Assembly: GCF_000378765.1 (NCBI RefSeq)
Contig: NZ_KB905344.1
Location: 202,332 to 266,331 of the forward strand
Length of the DNA stretch: 64,000 nt
Source of the DNA: Psychroflexus tropicus DSM 15496
GTDB lineage: Bacteria; Bacteroidota; Bacteroidia; Flavobacteriales; Flavobacteriaceae
Direction of reading: 5' to 3'
The notes under the pieces are model-generated. The model had not been told where the DNA came from. It did no database searches and saw only the letters and a program-made list of their open reading frames with translations. Of the stretch, positions 1 through 11,052 are shown piece by piece; position 1 is the first letter of the stretch, and each line of letters begins with the position of its first letter. The position numbers and the translations under genes were made by a program.

Positions 1-913
1 CAAATTCAGAAATCAAATTTTCCATGATTTTATGGGCTGGCAATATATCCTGAATAAGTCCAGAAATCTGACCAATCTCCAATTCGCCCTCTTCCAGATC
101 TCCTTCAAACATTCCTTTTTTAGCTCTGGCTCTGCCAAGTAGCTCTTGAAGTTCTTCTTTGCTGGGTGATGATTTATATAAGGTTTCAATATCCTGGTAA
201 AACTTGTTTTTGAGCATTCTGACAGGAGCCAGCTCTTTGAGTGTAAGTTTTGTATCTCCTTCAACGGCCTTGACTACTTCATTTTTAAAGTTGATATGTG
301 AAGAAGCTTCTTCACTTGCTACAAATCGAGTACCAATTTGAGCGGCATCTGCACCAAGCACCATGGCTGCTAATATACCAGCTCCGTTGCCGATACCTCC
401 CGCTGCGATAAGCGGTATATCAAGCTCGGCTTTTACCATGGGAATGAGTGTGAATGTCGTGGTTTCTTCTCTACCATTATGACCTCCAGCCTCAAAGCCT
501 TCAGCCACAACAGCATCTACACCAGCTTCCTGGGCCTTGAGAGCAAATTTCACACTACTCACCACGTGTACGACTTTAATTCCCTGAGATTTAAGATGAG
601 CGGTCCAGGTTTTAGGATTTCCAGCAGAGGTGAACACAATAGGGACTTTTTCTTTGATGATGATTTCCATAATCTGCTCAAGATCTGGATAGAGCATCGG
701 GACGTTTACCGCAAAAGGCTTATTTGTAGCCTGTTTACATTTTTGAATATGTTCCTGTAATATTTCAGGATACATAGAACCAGCGCCAATAATTCCTAAA
801 CCACCGCTATTACTTACTTCACTGGCTAATTTCCATCCACTAGCCCATATCATTCCCGCTTGAATAATTGGGTATTCTATGTCGAATAATTTTGTAATTC
901 TATTTTGTGCCAT
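1..913 (-). CDS. Nitronate monooxygenase / FabK-like FMN oxidoreductase, 3' end outside window
   Basis: Reading the minus strand from the ATG at 913 gives an open frame to the window edge (304 residues, no stop seen), so only the last few residues are missing. It is a TIM-barrel FMN protein of the NAD(P)H-dependent nitronate monooxygenase (2-nitropropane dioxygenase)/FabK family: N-terminal IEYPIIQAGM, GGLGIIGAG near residues 37-45, and the family signature AEGFEAGGHNG at 137-147 with the presumed catalytic histidine H145, followed by the phosphate-binding GGIGNG. These enzymes oxidise alkyl nitronates or, as FabK, reduce enoyl-ACP; sequence alone does not decide. It starts 9 bases after the mnmA stop on the same strand, so the two are probably co-transcribed. 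Confidence 0.85.
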   Translation of the reverse strand, partial: MAQNRITKLFDIEYPIIQAGMIWASGWKLASEVSNSGGLGIIGAGSMYPEILQEHIQKCKQATNKPFAVNVPMLYPDLEQIMEIIIKEKVPIVFTSAGNPKTWTAHLKSQGIKVVHVVSSVKFALKAQEAGVDAVVAEGFEAGGHNGREETTTFTLIPMVKAELDIPLIAAGGIGNGAGILAAMVLGADAAQIGTRFVASEEASSHINFKNEVVKAVEGDTKLTLKELAPVRMLKNKFYQDIETLYKSSPSKEELQELLGRARAKKGMFEGDLEEGELEIGQISGLIQDILPAHKIMENLISEF

Positions 914-922
914 ATTTATTAT

Positions 923-2116
923 TTATGCAATTACTCCTGAGCCCAGTAATTCATCGTCATGGTACCAAGCTACAAATTGACCCTCAGAAATCGCAGTTTG
1001 TTCATGTTCAAAAATAACGTACAGCTCTTCTTCCATTTGATATAACTTGGCATTTTCTAAGGGCTGTCGATAACGAATTCTGGCCTTCACATCCAGGGTT
1101 TCTCCAGAGCTCAGTTCCAGATCTTTTCTAATCCAATGCACTTCATCATTATTTACCCAAAGCCCTTTTTTATGTAGGCCTGGATGATTCTTACCTTGAC
1201 CGGTATATAGAATATTATTTTCAACATCAGTATCTATCACAAACAAGGGTTCTTTGGTACCTCCTATAGCAAGTCCTTTTCTTTGTCCTTTAGTAAAAAA
1301 ATGGGCTCCATCATGGTTTCCAAGTACTTTTCCATACTCAGGTTTCAATTCTAATTTTTTACTGTGATTTTTTAGTTGAGTCACGAGTTCTGAGCTTGAT
1401 GTTTCTTCGCGCGCTTTAACGAAAACTTCATGAGAAGAATCAATTTCTATCACCTGTCCTTTTTTAGGCTGTAGTTTTTGTTGTAGGAAATCTGGTAATT
1501 TTACTTTCCCAATAAAACAAAGCCCTTGAGAGTCTTTTTTATCGGCTGTGATGAGGTCTTGTTCTTTGGCTATTTCTCTCACTTCAGATTTCTGCAGTTC
1601 TCCAACTGGAAAAAGCGTTTTTGCTAATTGTTGCTGAGAAACCTGACATAAAAAATAGGACTGGTCTTTATTTTTATCTTTTCCTGATAAAAGCCTGTAT
1701 ATGGTTTCGTCATTTTTTTCGAAACTATCTTTTCTGCAATAATGTCCGGTAGCTACAAAATCTGCTCCCAAAGATGTTGCAATATCCATGAATACGTCAA
1801 ACTTTATCTCTCTGTTGCAGAGTACATCTGGATTAGGTGTTCTACCATTTTCATATTCAGCAAACATGTAGTCTACAATCCTCTCTTTATACTGCTGACT
1901 TAAATCCACGGTTTGAAAAGGAATGCCAAGTTTTTCAGCTACTAACATTGCATCATTACTATCTTCAAGCCAGGGGCATTCATCACTGATGGTGACCGAG
2001 TCATCGTGCCAGTTTTTCATAAACAAACCAATAACTTCATAGCCTTGCTCTTTACAGAGATAGGCAGCAACACTAGAATCTACACCCCCACTAAGTCCTA
2101 CTACAACTCTTTTCAT
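923..2116 (-). CDS. mnmA: tRNA-specific 2-thiouridylase MnmA
   Basis: Cytosolic enzyme that activates U34 of Lys, Glu and Gln tRNAs with ATP and inserts sulfur to give 2-thiouridine. The start is taken at ATG 2116 ([16 protein letters not shown]); a 7-codon extension to 2137 would begin with TTG and has no family support. The PP-loop SGGVDSS is at residues 9-15, the first catalytic cysteine is C100 in VLCNREIKF and the second lies in GLCFIGK around residue 205. Length (397 aa) is normal, including the C-terminal beta-barrel domain. A TAATTTTG -7 element lies 18 bases upstream of the ATG. It is the first gene of a pair with the flavin oxidoreductase downstream. Confidence 0.95.
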   Translation of the reverse strand: MKRVVVGLSGGVDSSVAAYLCKEQGYEVIGLFMKNWHDDSVTISDECPWLEDSNDAMLVAEKLGIPFQTVDLSQQYKERIVDYMFAEYENGRTPNPDVLCNREIKFDVFMDIATSLGADFVATGHYCRKDSFEKNDETIYRLLSGKDKNKDQSYFLCQVSQQQLAKTLFPVGELQKSEVREIAKEQDLITADKKDSQGLCFIGKVKLPDFLQQKLQPKKGQVIEIDSSHEVFVKAREETSSSELVTQLKNHSKKLELKPEYGKVLGNHDGAHFFTKGQRKGLAIGGTKEPLFVIDTDVENNILYTGQGKNHPGLHKKGLWVNNDEVHWIRKDLELSSGETLDVKARIRYRQPLENAKLYQMEEELYVIFEHEQTAISEGQFVAWYHDDELLGSGVIA

Positions 2117-2134
2117 ATTCTTATTGTCAAAATG

Positions 2135-2142
2135 CAAAATTA
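2135..2142 (-). promoter_or_regulatory. Candidate -7 element of the mnmA promoter
   Basis: On the minus strand this reads TAATTTTG, matching the Bacteroidetes -7 consensus TAnnTTTG, and ends 18 bases before the mnmA ATG. I see no clear TTG -33 box at the usual spacing. Confidence 0.45.
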
Positions 2143-2267
2143 CGAAAACTTAGATAGAGTTCCATTCGCATTTAACTTAGCTATGACCCTTTTAGTATTG
2201 TTTAATGATAATTAACTTTTATTAAACAAAAAGCGGTTTAATTCTCTTTACTTTTAAAAAAAAAGTT

Positions 2268-3596
2268 ATGAGCATTAAAAATTTATTACCAAATTTTGTA
2301 TTAACGTTATTTTTTATTGCAGGGATCAGTTCTTGCAGTGACGATGAATATGGGGCTGGTGAACCCATCAATGAAAGACCAACTACTTTAGAAATAATTG
2401 AAGAAAGCCCAGACCATACTATTCTGGAGCAATTATTAGTAGACACTGGATTGGATGTCGTATTAGCAGATGGGACTTACACGATTTTTGCACCCACAGA
2501 TGCTGCATTTGGAAATATTGACACCTCGGGTCTAAGCCAGGAACAGTTGACTAATATTCTTTTAAATCATGTTTTAGAGGGTTCAGCAGAATCTTCAAAT
2601 TTAGAGACCTCTTACCTTAAGTCTTTAGGAGTTGAAAATTTATCTGGAGATGAAAATAACTTGAGTCTCTTTATCAACGTTGGAGGAAACATAAGTATCA
2701 ACGGTATTTCTACGGTTACAGGTCCAGATAACCTTGCGACCAATGGTGTGGTTCATGTTGTAGATGAAGTGATTATGATACCAGATGTTACGACATTTGC
2801 AACAGCAGATCCTGATTTTGAAACGCTTGAAGCTGCTTTAACAAGACAAGATCAGCCTGATTTTATTGGAACATTAAGTGCTTTTGAATCTCCCGCGCCA
2901 TTTACGGTTTTTGCTCCAACAAATGAGGCGTTTTCAAATTTATTAGTTGAGCTAGGAGTCGATGATCTTGCTGATATTGATGGGGAAGTTTTAACTACCG
3001 CTTTATTTACACATATAATTTCAGAAAATAATTTTACCTCAACGAATTTACCTCAAGGTACTGTAGAAACCCTTGGTGCTAATTTTGAACTTGATGGAAC
3101 AACGATTATTGATCAAAATGGAAGAGAAATCCAAATTGTGGTTACCGATGTGCAGGCTGGAAATGGTGTAATACATGTAGTGGATACCGTGATTTTACAG
3201 GATTTAAATTTAGATCCACCGCCATCAGCTAATACTGTATCTATGACAGTGGATAACGATGGAGCAGCGGCTTATTTTGTGAGTGAGATCAATGGAAATG
3301 AAAATGTTACTGAATTAAACACCAATAATAGCACTTGGACACTTACTATAGGAACTCGATATGTGTTGACCGTGACTGGAGCTAGTAACCATCCTTTTGA
3401 AATAAGAAATAGTTCTGGTGATCCACTTTTGAGCCAGGACGCTGATGGATCTTTTGAAGCTGATGCTGGTGTAGAATTTGTTTCGAATGGAACTCAATTT
3501 GAATTCACATTAACTTCCGATTTAGCTTCAGAAATAGATCGGTATTTCTGCACCATACACTCAGGTATGAATGGAGAGATTGTAGTCAATCAATAA
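2268..3596 (+). CDS. Lipoprotein with two fasciclin (FAS1) domains and a C-terminal cupredoxin domain
   Basis: The N-terminus is a lipoprotein signal with C23 after ISS. The mature start CSDDE resembles the acidic lipoprotein export signal described for Flavobacterium, so surface exposure is likely. FAS1 repeats cover about residues 38-170 and 178-310; both carry YTIFAPTDAAF-like and VVHVVD-like motifs. After a short proline linker, residues 320-442 form a cupredoxin-like domain: H375 in NHPFEI and C428, H431, M434 in CTIHSGM give a complete His-Cys-His-Met type-1 copper set with the short C-x2-H-x2-M loop seen in amicyanin. A role in adhesion or extracellular electron or copper handling is inference. 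It is monocistronic, divergent from mnmA, with a terminator directly downstream. Confidence 0.88.
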   Translation: MSIKNLLPNFVLTLFFIAGISSCSDDEYGAGEPINERPTTLEIIEESPDHTILEQLLVDTGLDVVLADGTYTIFAPTDAAFGNIDTSGLSQEQLTNILLNHVLEGSAESSNLETSYLKSLGVENLSGDENNLSLFINVGGNISINGISTVTGPDNLATNGVVHVVDEVIMIPDVTTFATADPDFETLEAALTRQDQPDFIGTLSAFESPAPFTVFAPTNEAFSNLLVELGVDDLADIDGEVLTTALFTHIISENNFTSTNLPQGTVETLGANFELDGTTIIDQNGREIQIVVTDVQAGNGVIHVVDTVILQDLNLDPPPSANTVSMTVDNDGAAAYFVSEINGNENVTELNTNNSTWTLTIGTRYVLTVTGASNHPFEIRNSSGDPLLSQDADGSFEADAGVEFVSNGTQFEFTLTSDLASEIDRYFCTIHSGMNGEIVVNQ

Positions 3597-3615
3597 ATAT
3601 TAGCGCTTCTAAACT

Positions 3616-3647
3616 AAAAAAGGAATCCAAATTGGATTCCTTTTTTT
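3616..3647. terminator. Bidirectional intrinsic terminator
   Basis: Near-perfect inverted repeat (AAAAAAGGAATCCAA pairing with TTGGATTCCTTTTTT) between the convergent fasciclin gene and yidC. The A-tract and T-tract allow termination on both strands. Confidence 0.9.
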
Positions 3648-3664
3648 GATCTTAACGGTTAACG

Positions 3665-5584
3665 TTACTTGTTTTTGTCCTTATTTTGTTTTTGTTTTTG
3701 CTGTTCTTGAGCCTGTTCCATAATTTCTTGAAACTTTCTACCGAATTTCCCTTTCTTCTTTCTCGGTTTTTTCTTTTTCTCTTCAATTTTTGCTAGAATC
3801 TTCTTTTCATCGATGATCACATGCTTAATTACCAGCATAATTCCAATTGTAATTAAATTCGAAATAAAATAATACAAGGATAAACCACTGGCGTAGTTGT
3901 TGAAGAAGATTAGCATTACCAAAGGAGCGAAATACATAATGACTTTCATGTTGGGCATACCTGGTTGAGAACTTTGTTGCATATTTTGCCCAGCCGTCAT
4001 TTGGGTATAAAAGAAGATAGCAACAGAAGCCAGGATAGGGAATAAACTCACGTGATTTCCATAAGCCCATGAGACTAAGGGAATGTAAGTATCCCATTCA
4101 AAAATAACGTCATAACTCGATAAGTCTTCTGCCCATAGAAATCCCTTTTGCCTCAAGTCGAATGCACTAGGGAAAAACTGAAATAGAGCGTAGAACACAG
4201 GGATCTGCAATAACGCAGGAATACAACCAGCCAATGGACTTACTCCCGTCTTGCTGTACAGCTTCATGGTTTCCTGCTGCTTTTTCATCGCATTATCCTT
4301 GTACTTTTCGTTGATCTCATTGATCTCCGGCCTTAAGACCTTCATTTTGGCTTGAGATAAGTAAGATTTATAGGTAATGGGAGAGAGGACGATTCTCACC
4401 ACAATTGTCATAACTATAATAGCCAGCCCATAGCTTGGTAGAGAGCTGCTCAAAAACCCAAAAAATGGGATAAATACATATTTGTTAATCCACCCAAAGA
4501 TTCCCCAGCCTAAGGGTACGATTTCATCTAGATTTCTTTCATAAGACCCAAGTAAGTCATACTCAGTTGGCCCATGATACCAATTCATACTTTCAGAAAA
4601 TTCACCGTTTTTCAATTTTAGCGGGACTTCGGCAAGGAAGTTTTTGGTATATAGTGTATCTACCTCCTCATCTTGTACCAAATTGGTCGAGGTCATTTTA
4701 CCTTTAGCAAAAGGAGTATCGGTGAGTAAAATTGAAGTGAAAAAATGCTGCTTAAAGGCAATCCATTCGATCAGTTTATCTTCCTCTACAGCTTCATCAC
4801 CTTGACCCGTATAATCGTCTTTATCTCCTTCATACAAATAAACTATTTCAGTGTACCTGTTTTCATAAGAGATGCTTTTTGATTTTCTCATCGCCTTTAC
4901 TTCCCAAGACAAACTAGCTTCATCTGAAGTGATTAGGTTACTTAGCCCTTGAGAACGAATTCCAAAATCAAGCATATAATCCCCTGGTTGTAAGGCATAG
5001 TAGAATTCAAGAAACTCGACATCAGATATTTTAGCTCTCATGGTAATGGTTTGCTCACCATTCTCACTAGATAGACTCGGTTTAAAGTAAAGATCTTTGG
5101 TGTTGTAAGTGCGACCATCATTAGCTTCAAATGAAATATTAAAGCTGGCATTCCCGTCTTTTATCAAATAAACAGGGTCGCCTTCATAAGTATCGTGTTG
5201 TTTTAGCTTAGCTTCTACAATTTGTCCTCCTTTATTGCTCAATGTCAATTCTAGGACTTCATTTTCAATTCTTGTTAAAACTTGATCTTCAGTATTTGTA
5301 TTCAGTGCAGAATAAGCAAAAGCACCATACTCCCTTTTGGCCAGCTCATTCTGAACAGAGTTTTGAAGACTATCTGGAGTTGAGCTTTTTGCTACCTGAC
5401 TCGAAGTTACAGGCGTATTTTCAACTTCAGGAGTTTTATCTGGAGTAGATTCTGCCTGTTCTTGTTTGTCTTCTTCTGGAGTGGTGTTCTCTGTAGGATT
5501 CATGTACATCATCCAGATGAGAATGAGAGCTACCAGGACAAAACCTATGATAGAGTTTTTATCAAACGCTTTTTTTTCTTCCAT
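3665..5584 (-). CDS. yidC: Membrane protein insertase YidC
   Basis: Inner-membrane insertase of the YidC/Oxa1/Alb3 family that inserts and folds membrane proteins alone or with SecYEG. A single N-terminal membrane helix (residues 11-27) is followed by an acidic, low-complexity stretch rich in T, P and Q, then the large periplasmic P1 domain, then a C-terminal core of about five membrane segments (roughly 370-590) that includes the conserved SPITYKSYLSQ and AGCIPALLQIPVFYALF regions. The C-terminus is very basic (KKKKPRKKKGK), as expected for ribosome contact. At 639 aa it is the long Gram-negative form. The ATG at 5584 lies 104 bases after pyrG on the same strand; pyrG-yidC is a common flavobacterial order. 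Confidence 0.96.
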   Translation of the reverse strand: MEEKKAFDKNSIIGFVLVALILIWMMYMNPTENTTPEEDKQEQAESTPDKTPEVENTPVTSSQVAKSSTPDSLQNSVQNELAKREYGAFAYSALNTNTEDQVLTRIENEVLELTLSNKGGQIVEAKLKQHDTYEGDPVYLIKDGNASFNISFEANDGRTYNTKDLYFKPSLSSENGEQTITMRAKISDVEFLEFYYALQPGDYMLDFGIRSQGLSNLITSDEASLSWEVKAMRKSKSISYENRYTEIVYLYEGDKDDYTGQGDEAVEEDKLIEWIAFKQHFFTSILLTDTPFAKGKMTSTNLVQDEEVDTLYTKNFLAEVPLKLKNGEFSESMNWYHGPTEYDLLGSYERNLDEIVPLGWGIFGWINKYVFIPFFGFLSSSLPSYGLAIIVMTIVVRIVLSPITYKSYLSQAKMKVLRPEINEINEKYKDNAMKKQQETMKLYSKTGVSPLAGCIPALLQIPVFYALFQFFPSAFDLRQKGFLWAEDLSSYDVIFEWDTYIPLVSWAYGNHVSLFPILASVAIFFYTQMTAGQNMQQSSQPGMPNMKVIMYFAPLVMLIFFNNYASGLSLYYFISNLITIGIMLVIKHVIIDEKKILAKIEEKKKKPRKKKGKFGRKFQEIMEQAQEQQKQKQNKDKNK

Positions 5585-5688
5585 TTAAGATTTAATTCTG
5601 AAATTGATTTTACAAAATATCTGCAAAAATCAACATTTAATTTTATAAACTAAGTTTAAACTACAATTATTTAAAAAATTCCTTTTGT

Positions 5689-7335
<1,647 letters not shown>

Positions 7336-7379
7336 TCATTTAATTTTTGCTTAAACAGAAAATTTTCTTGAAAATAAAA

Positions 7380-7604
7380 TTAGCAAGTCCTTATTTTCCT
7401 CAGGATAGGTTCAAGACCATTTTCTTTCAATTCTAGAACTTCCTGCATTTGCCGACCCAACTTATTTTCTGGAAACCCTTTCCGTTTGTACCAAACCAAA
7501 TAATACTCAGGTATGTCGGAGATAAAATAGCCCTTGTACTTACCAAAGGGCATCTTGGCAGAGGCGAGTTCCAAGAGTGCTTTTTTGTAGGATTCAGAAT
7601 TCAT
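7380..7604 (-). CDS. DUF3820 family protein
   Basis: Small (74 aa) cytosolic protein of unknown function with the family core KMPFGKYKGYFISDIPEYYL followed by VWYKRKGFPENKLG. The start at ATG 7604 (MNSESYKKAL) is chosen because the family normally begins just before this core. An in-frame ATG at 7640 (MERHTY) and a TTG at 7706 would add residues that look unlike the family. It stands between pyrG and sucC on the minus strand; no function is evident from context. Confidence 0.75.
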   Translation of the reverse strand: MNSESYKKALLELASAKMPFGKYKGYFISDIPEYYLVWYKRKGFPENKLGRQMQEVLELKENGLEPILRKIRTC

Positions 7605-7668
7605 ATCAAGGTAGATGTGTGTGTAAGTATGTCTTTCCATTAAGTTGCTAAGAAACCTTTTTAAATTA

Positions 7669-7698
7669 TTGTAGCCAAACTTTAAATTATTACTTTTG
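7669..7698 (+). promoter_or_regulatory. sucC promoter, Bacteroidetes type
   Basis: A TTG at 7669-7671, a 19-base spacer and TACTTTTG at 7691-7698 fit the consensus exactly. The leader to the sucC ATG at 7729 is about 25 bases. Confidence 0.7.
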
Positions 7699-7728
7699 TG
7701 AACCAAATTTATATCATAAAACCTGATT

Positions 7729-8922
7729 ATGAATCTACATGAATATCAAGGCAAACAAATATTAAGCAGTTTTGGAGTTGGTATCCAAAAAGGAATTTTA
7801 GCTCATACGCCCAAAGAGGCAGTTGAAGCAGCTAAAAAGCTCACAGAAGAAACTGGAACTGGATGGCACGTCATTAAGGCCCAAATTCATGCGGGTGGAC
7901 GTGGCAAAGGCGGTGGTGTAAAACTCGCTAAAAACCTAAAGGAAGTCGAGCAACTCGCAGATGATATCTTAGGTATGCACTTAGTGACGCCTCAAACTAG
8001 CAAAGAAGGAAAGGAGGTGCATCAAATTTTGGTTACAGAAGATGTTTATTATCCTGGCGATAATGAACCTGAAGAATATTATATGTCTGTATTGCTCAAC
8101 AGAGCAACAGGAAGAAACATGATCATGTACTCTCCAGAGGGTGGTGTAGACATCGAAAGTGTTGCAGAAAAAACACCAGAGCTAATCTTTACAGAAGAAA
8201 TAGATCCTGCTACAGGAATTCTTCCATTCCAGGCTAGAAAAATTGCATTCAACCTTGGTCTTGAAGGCAAAGCTTTTAAAGAAATGACAAAATTTGTCAC
8301 AGCTCTTTACAAAGCTTTTGAAGGATCGGATTCTTCATTATTTGAAATTAATCCAGTGCTTAAAACCAGTGATGACAAAATCATCGCGGTCGATTCTAAA
8401 GTTACTTTAGACGATTCTGCTTTATTTAGACACAAAGATTACCAGAGCATGCGTGACACGCGTGAGGAAGATCCTACAGAAGTAGAAGCCAGAGAAGCTG
8501 GATTGAGCTATGTGAATCTGGATGGAAACGTAGGTTGTATGGTCAATGGTGCCGGTCTTGCTATGGCAACGATGGATCTTATCAAATTTGCTGGCGGAGA
8601 ACCTGCAAACTTCCTGGATGTTGGAGGAACAGCCGATGCTAAACGTGTAGAGCAAGCCTTTAAATTGATCTTGAAAGATGAAAAAGTTGAGGCGATTTTA
8701 ATTAATATTTTTGGTGGAATTGTAAGATGCGACCGTGTGGCTAATGGAATTATTGAAGCTTACAAAAATATGGGAGATCAAATCAATGTCCCAATAATAG
8801 TAAGATTACAGGGTACTAATGCTGAAGAAGCAGTGAAGTTACTTGATGAGGCTGGAATTGATGTGAAAACCGCAGTTCAGTTTAAAGAAGCAGCTGATAA
8901 GGTTCAGGAAGTACTCGCTTAA
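7729..8922 (+). CDS. sucC: Succinate-CoA ligase (ADP-forming) subunit beta
   Basis: TCA-cycle enzyme subunit that binds the nucleotide and, with SucD, interconverts succinyl-CoA and succinate with substrate-level phosphorylation. The ATP-grasp domain begins MNLHEYQGKQIL and carries the nucleotide-binding QIHAGGRGKGGGVK segment. The C-terminal ligase domain has LDVGGTADAKRV and the NIFGGIVRCD loop. At 397 aa it is full length. No sucD gene is adjacent, so alpha and beta subunits are encoded apart, as in many Bacteroidetes. It has its own promoter and a strong terminator. Confidence 0.96.
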   Translation: MNLHEYQGKQILSSFGVGIQKGILAHTPKEAVEAAKKLTEETGTGWHVIKAQIHAGGRGKGGGVKLAKNLKEVEQLADDILGMHLVTPQTSKEGKEVHQILVTEDVYYPGDNEPEEYYMSVLLNRATGRNMIMYSPEGGVDIESVAEKTPELIFTEEIDPATGILPFQARKIAFNLGLEGKAFKEMTKFVTALYKAFEGSDSSLFEINPVLKTSDDKIIAVDSKVTLDDSALFRHKDYQSMRDTREEDPTEVEAREAGLSYVNLDGNVGCMVNGAGLAMATMDLIKFAGGEPANFLDVGGTADAKRVEQAFKLILKDEKVEAILINIFGGIVRCDRVANGIIEAYKNMGDQINVPIIVRLQGTNAEEAVKLLDEAGIDVKTAVQFKEAADKVQEVLA

Positions 8923-8943
8923 TTTTACAAGTCAATTTATACT

Positions 8944-8972
8944 AAAAACCCTCGATATTTCGAGGGTTTTTT
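8944..8972 (+). terminator. Intrinsic terminator after sucC
   Basis: AACCCTCGA pairs with TCGAGGGTT around a TATT loop and is followed by a T-tract. The upstream A-run makes it usable for the convergent oxidoreductase gene as well. Confidence 0.92.
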
Positions 8973-8975
8973 AAT

Positions 8976-10043
8976 TTATGAGAAAACAGCTTCCTTCTTA
9001 TTATTTTTTTCTCTTATATAATTTCCTAAATAGTCTGCGTCCTTTTGAATGCCACCAAGCGTTGCTGAGGCTCGCGTGTGGAGCCATGGTAAACCTATAA
9101 AGTAAAGCCCATCAACATTACTAACCCCTCTATGGTGGACAGGGTAACCGGATTTGTCGAGTTCTAAACCTTCTATCCAATCAAATTTTGGGCGATATCC
9201 CGTAGCCCAAATAATGTTTTTAATATCCACTAGCTTTGCTTGTTCTGTCACGATTAATTTCTGTTTGGCATCTATGGTTTTTCCAACTGGAATGACGTTT
9301 TCCCTATTTAAAATTCCTTTCACATCTACGCCAATAACAGGCTGCTTGGCCTTGCTTATTTTTTTCCCCAACCAAGATTCTTTACTGAAACTCAGGTAGC
9401 CAGTCTTGGTAAACCACCACCATAAGGTTTTGCCGAGAAATTCCTGAGGGAGAGTTTTGACATCGGTATCTCCTGAAAAATAGACACCTCGATTGGTCTT
9501 AGAAATTTCATCTAATATTTGATATCCAGAATCTCCAGCACCCACCACCATGGCTTTGCCTTCTTGTAACTGCTCAGGATTTTTATAATAATCGCTATGG
9601 ATTTGAACTATAGAGGAGTCAATTTTGGTATGAAAAGGTGGAGTATAAGGAATATGAAATGGCCCAGTGGCAATAATGACTTGCTCGGCTTCATAAAAAC
9701 CTTCTTCGTGTTTTATTATGAAGTAATCAGTTTTATCTTGAATTTCAGTAACGAGCGTCTCGAATTGAATAGGAATGTTAAAGGCTTCGACATAGGACTT
9801 AAAATAATCAGCGACCTCGTATTTATTGGGGTAATGTCCTTTTGGCTTGGGAAAGTCCATCCCTTTTAAATTATTAAACTCTGAAGGCGTAAACAACTCT
9901 AAGGAGTCCCACCGCTTGAGCCAGGAAGCTCCAACTTCATTTTCCTTATCCAGGACTAAGTAATTTTTACCCAACTGCTCAAGCTCATAGGCCATCGACA
10001 ATCCGGCTTGTGCAGCACCTATAATTATAAAATCGTACATCAT
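8976..10043 (-). CDS. Flavin-containing monooxygenase-like NAD(P)/FAD oxidoreductase (CzcO-like)
   Basis: Cytosolic two-dinucleotide-binding flavoprotein of 355 aa. The N-terminal FAD site reads DFIIIGAAQAGLSMAYEL, with alanines in the usual GxGxxG. The second Rossmann motif VVGAGDSGYQILDE (about residues 165-178) binds NAD(P)H, and the ATG motif appears as NIIWATGYRPKFDW. This architecture is shared by CzcO-type and flavin monooxygenase-like proteins; substrate cannot be told. It starts MMYD at 10043 and lies downstream of, and on the same strand as, a membrane protein and a YpdA-like flavoprotein. Confidence 0.85.
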   Translation of the reverse strand: MMYDFIIIGAAQAGLSMAYELEQLGKNYLVLDKENEVGASWLKRWDSLELFTPSEFNNLKGMDFPKPKGHYPNKYEVADYFKSYVEAFNIPIQFETLVTEIQDKTDYFIIKHEEGFYEAEQVIIATGPFHIPYTPPFHTKIDSSIVQIHSDYYKNPEQLQEGKAMVVGAGDSGYQILDEISKTNRGVYFSGDTDVKTLPQEFLGKTLWWWFTKTGYLSFSKESWLGKKISKAKQPVIGVDVKGILNRENVIPVGKTIDAKQKLIVTEQAKLVDIKNIIWATGYRPKFDWIEGLELDKSGYPVHHRGVSNVDGLYFIGLPWLHTRASATLGGIQKDADYLGNYIREKNNKKEAVFS

Positions 10044-10091
10044 TTAAAAACCTTTTACATAAGATAAGCTAAATGAGCTCCAATTGCAAAT

Positions 10092-11003
10092 TTAGGTATT
10101 TAAAGATTGATTGAGCTTAAAGTACTGATTGTAAATGTAGAGTATAGTAAGTCCAAAACTTACGGCGACCACAATTAAAATAGTATTAATGATATTATCT
10201 GCACTAAAAGATAATTTGATAAGAATAGTAGAGATCACGAAACCCGAGTTACGAATCACACGACTAAATTCTTCAGTTTGTAGAAAGGAAAACAATAAAA
10301 GCAGAACATCAATTAAAATAAGCACAGTAAAGAAGTCATCAAAAAATATGGTATTAACCGTTTTGATCGAGGTCGATGAATAATCGGTACTACTGATGGT
10401 TGTATATAGCCAGTCACCGAATGAAAATAAGGCAAGAAGCGCAATAGTTGGAACAAGAATGGTTGCAAATGCATTTTTTACTTTAATGTGTGATTTTGTT
10501 TTATCTGTCAGTTTTTCTTTTTCAATTCTGTTTTTTGAATTCAGTCTATAAAATTGAAAGATTAAAAAGAACAAAGCCAAGGTAGCTACAATGTCTAAGG
10601 TGAATTGAATATCTCCTTCAATGGAAAACCAACTCGATGAGAATTCTAAGTTAGATAAGTCATAGAAAATCTTACGAATTAAGATCAAGGTGATGATCTC
10701 GTACTGTTTACCAATATAGATTGTAATGGATTTTGGTAAATAAAAAACGAGGAGATACACTTCGTAAATTAAAATAATTGAAAAAGGGGTGTAAATAGCA
10801 GAAATTGGACTGATGATCAAATTACCATCATAAGCTCCGAAGTCTAAAATGTCAAAATCAATTAAGCCGATTATAGCGAGATGTATACCAAAACAAACAA
10901 TGGCAGCAATGACAATTATTTTCTCAAGCTTTTCTTTTAAGGTTTCAGATAAAACAAAACGGTTAAATTTCTTGAAACTACTTTTTAAGGTTGATTTTGA
11001 CAT
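10092..11003 (-). CDS. Multi-pass membrane protein of unknown function
   Basis: I do not recognise the family. The 303 aa protein has a short basic cytoplasmic N-terminus (KSTLKSSFKKFNR) and about seven hydrophobic segments, around residues 28-50, 66-88, 94-112, 135-153, 178-196, 220-242 and 258-290, with a positively charged loop near 153-173 (RLNSKNRIEKEKLTDKTK). No transporter signature is visible. It lies between two flavoprotein oxidoreductases on the same strand, separated by about 50 bases on each side, so membership in one transcript with rpe and the YpdA-like gene is plausible. Confidence 0.7.
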   Translation of the reverse strand: MSKSTLKSSFKKFNRFVLSETLKEKLEKIIVIAAIVCFGIHLAIIGLIDFDILDFGAYDGNLIISPISAIYTPFSIILIYEVYLLVFYLPKSITIYIGKQYEIITLILIRKIFYDLSNLEFSSSWFSIEGDIQFTLDIVATLALFFLIFQFYRLNSKNRIEKEKLTDKTKSHIKVKNAFATILVPTIALLALFSFGDWLYTTISSTDYSSTSIKTVNTIFFDDFFTVLILIDVLLLLFSFLQTEEFSRVIRNSGFVISTILIKLSFSADNIINTILIVVAVSFGLTILYIYNQYFKLNQSLNT

Positions 11004-11052
11004 GCCTAAATATAGTTAAAATGTTAATTCTAGATTTAACAACAAATGTTAT

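Noticed and set aside
479-760. 93 aa plus-strand open frame at the left end
   Set aside because: Antisense to the nitronate monooxygenase/FabK-like gene, whose signature motifs are read on the minus strand over the same bases.
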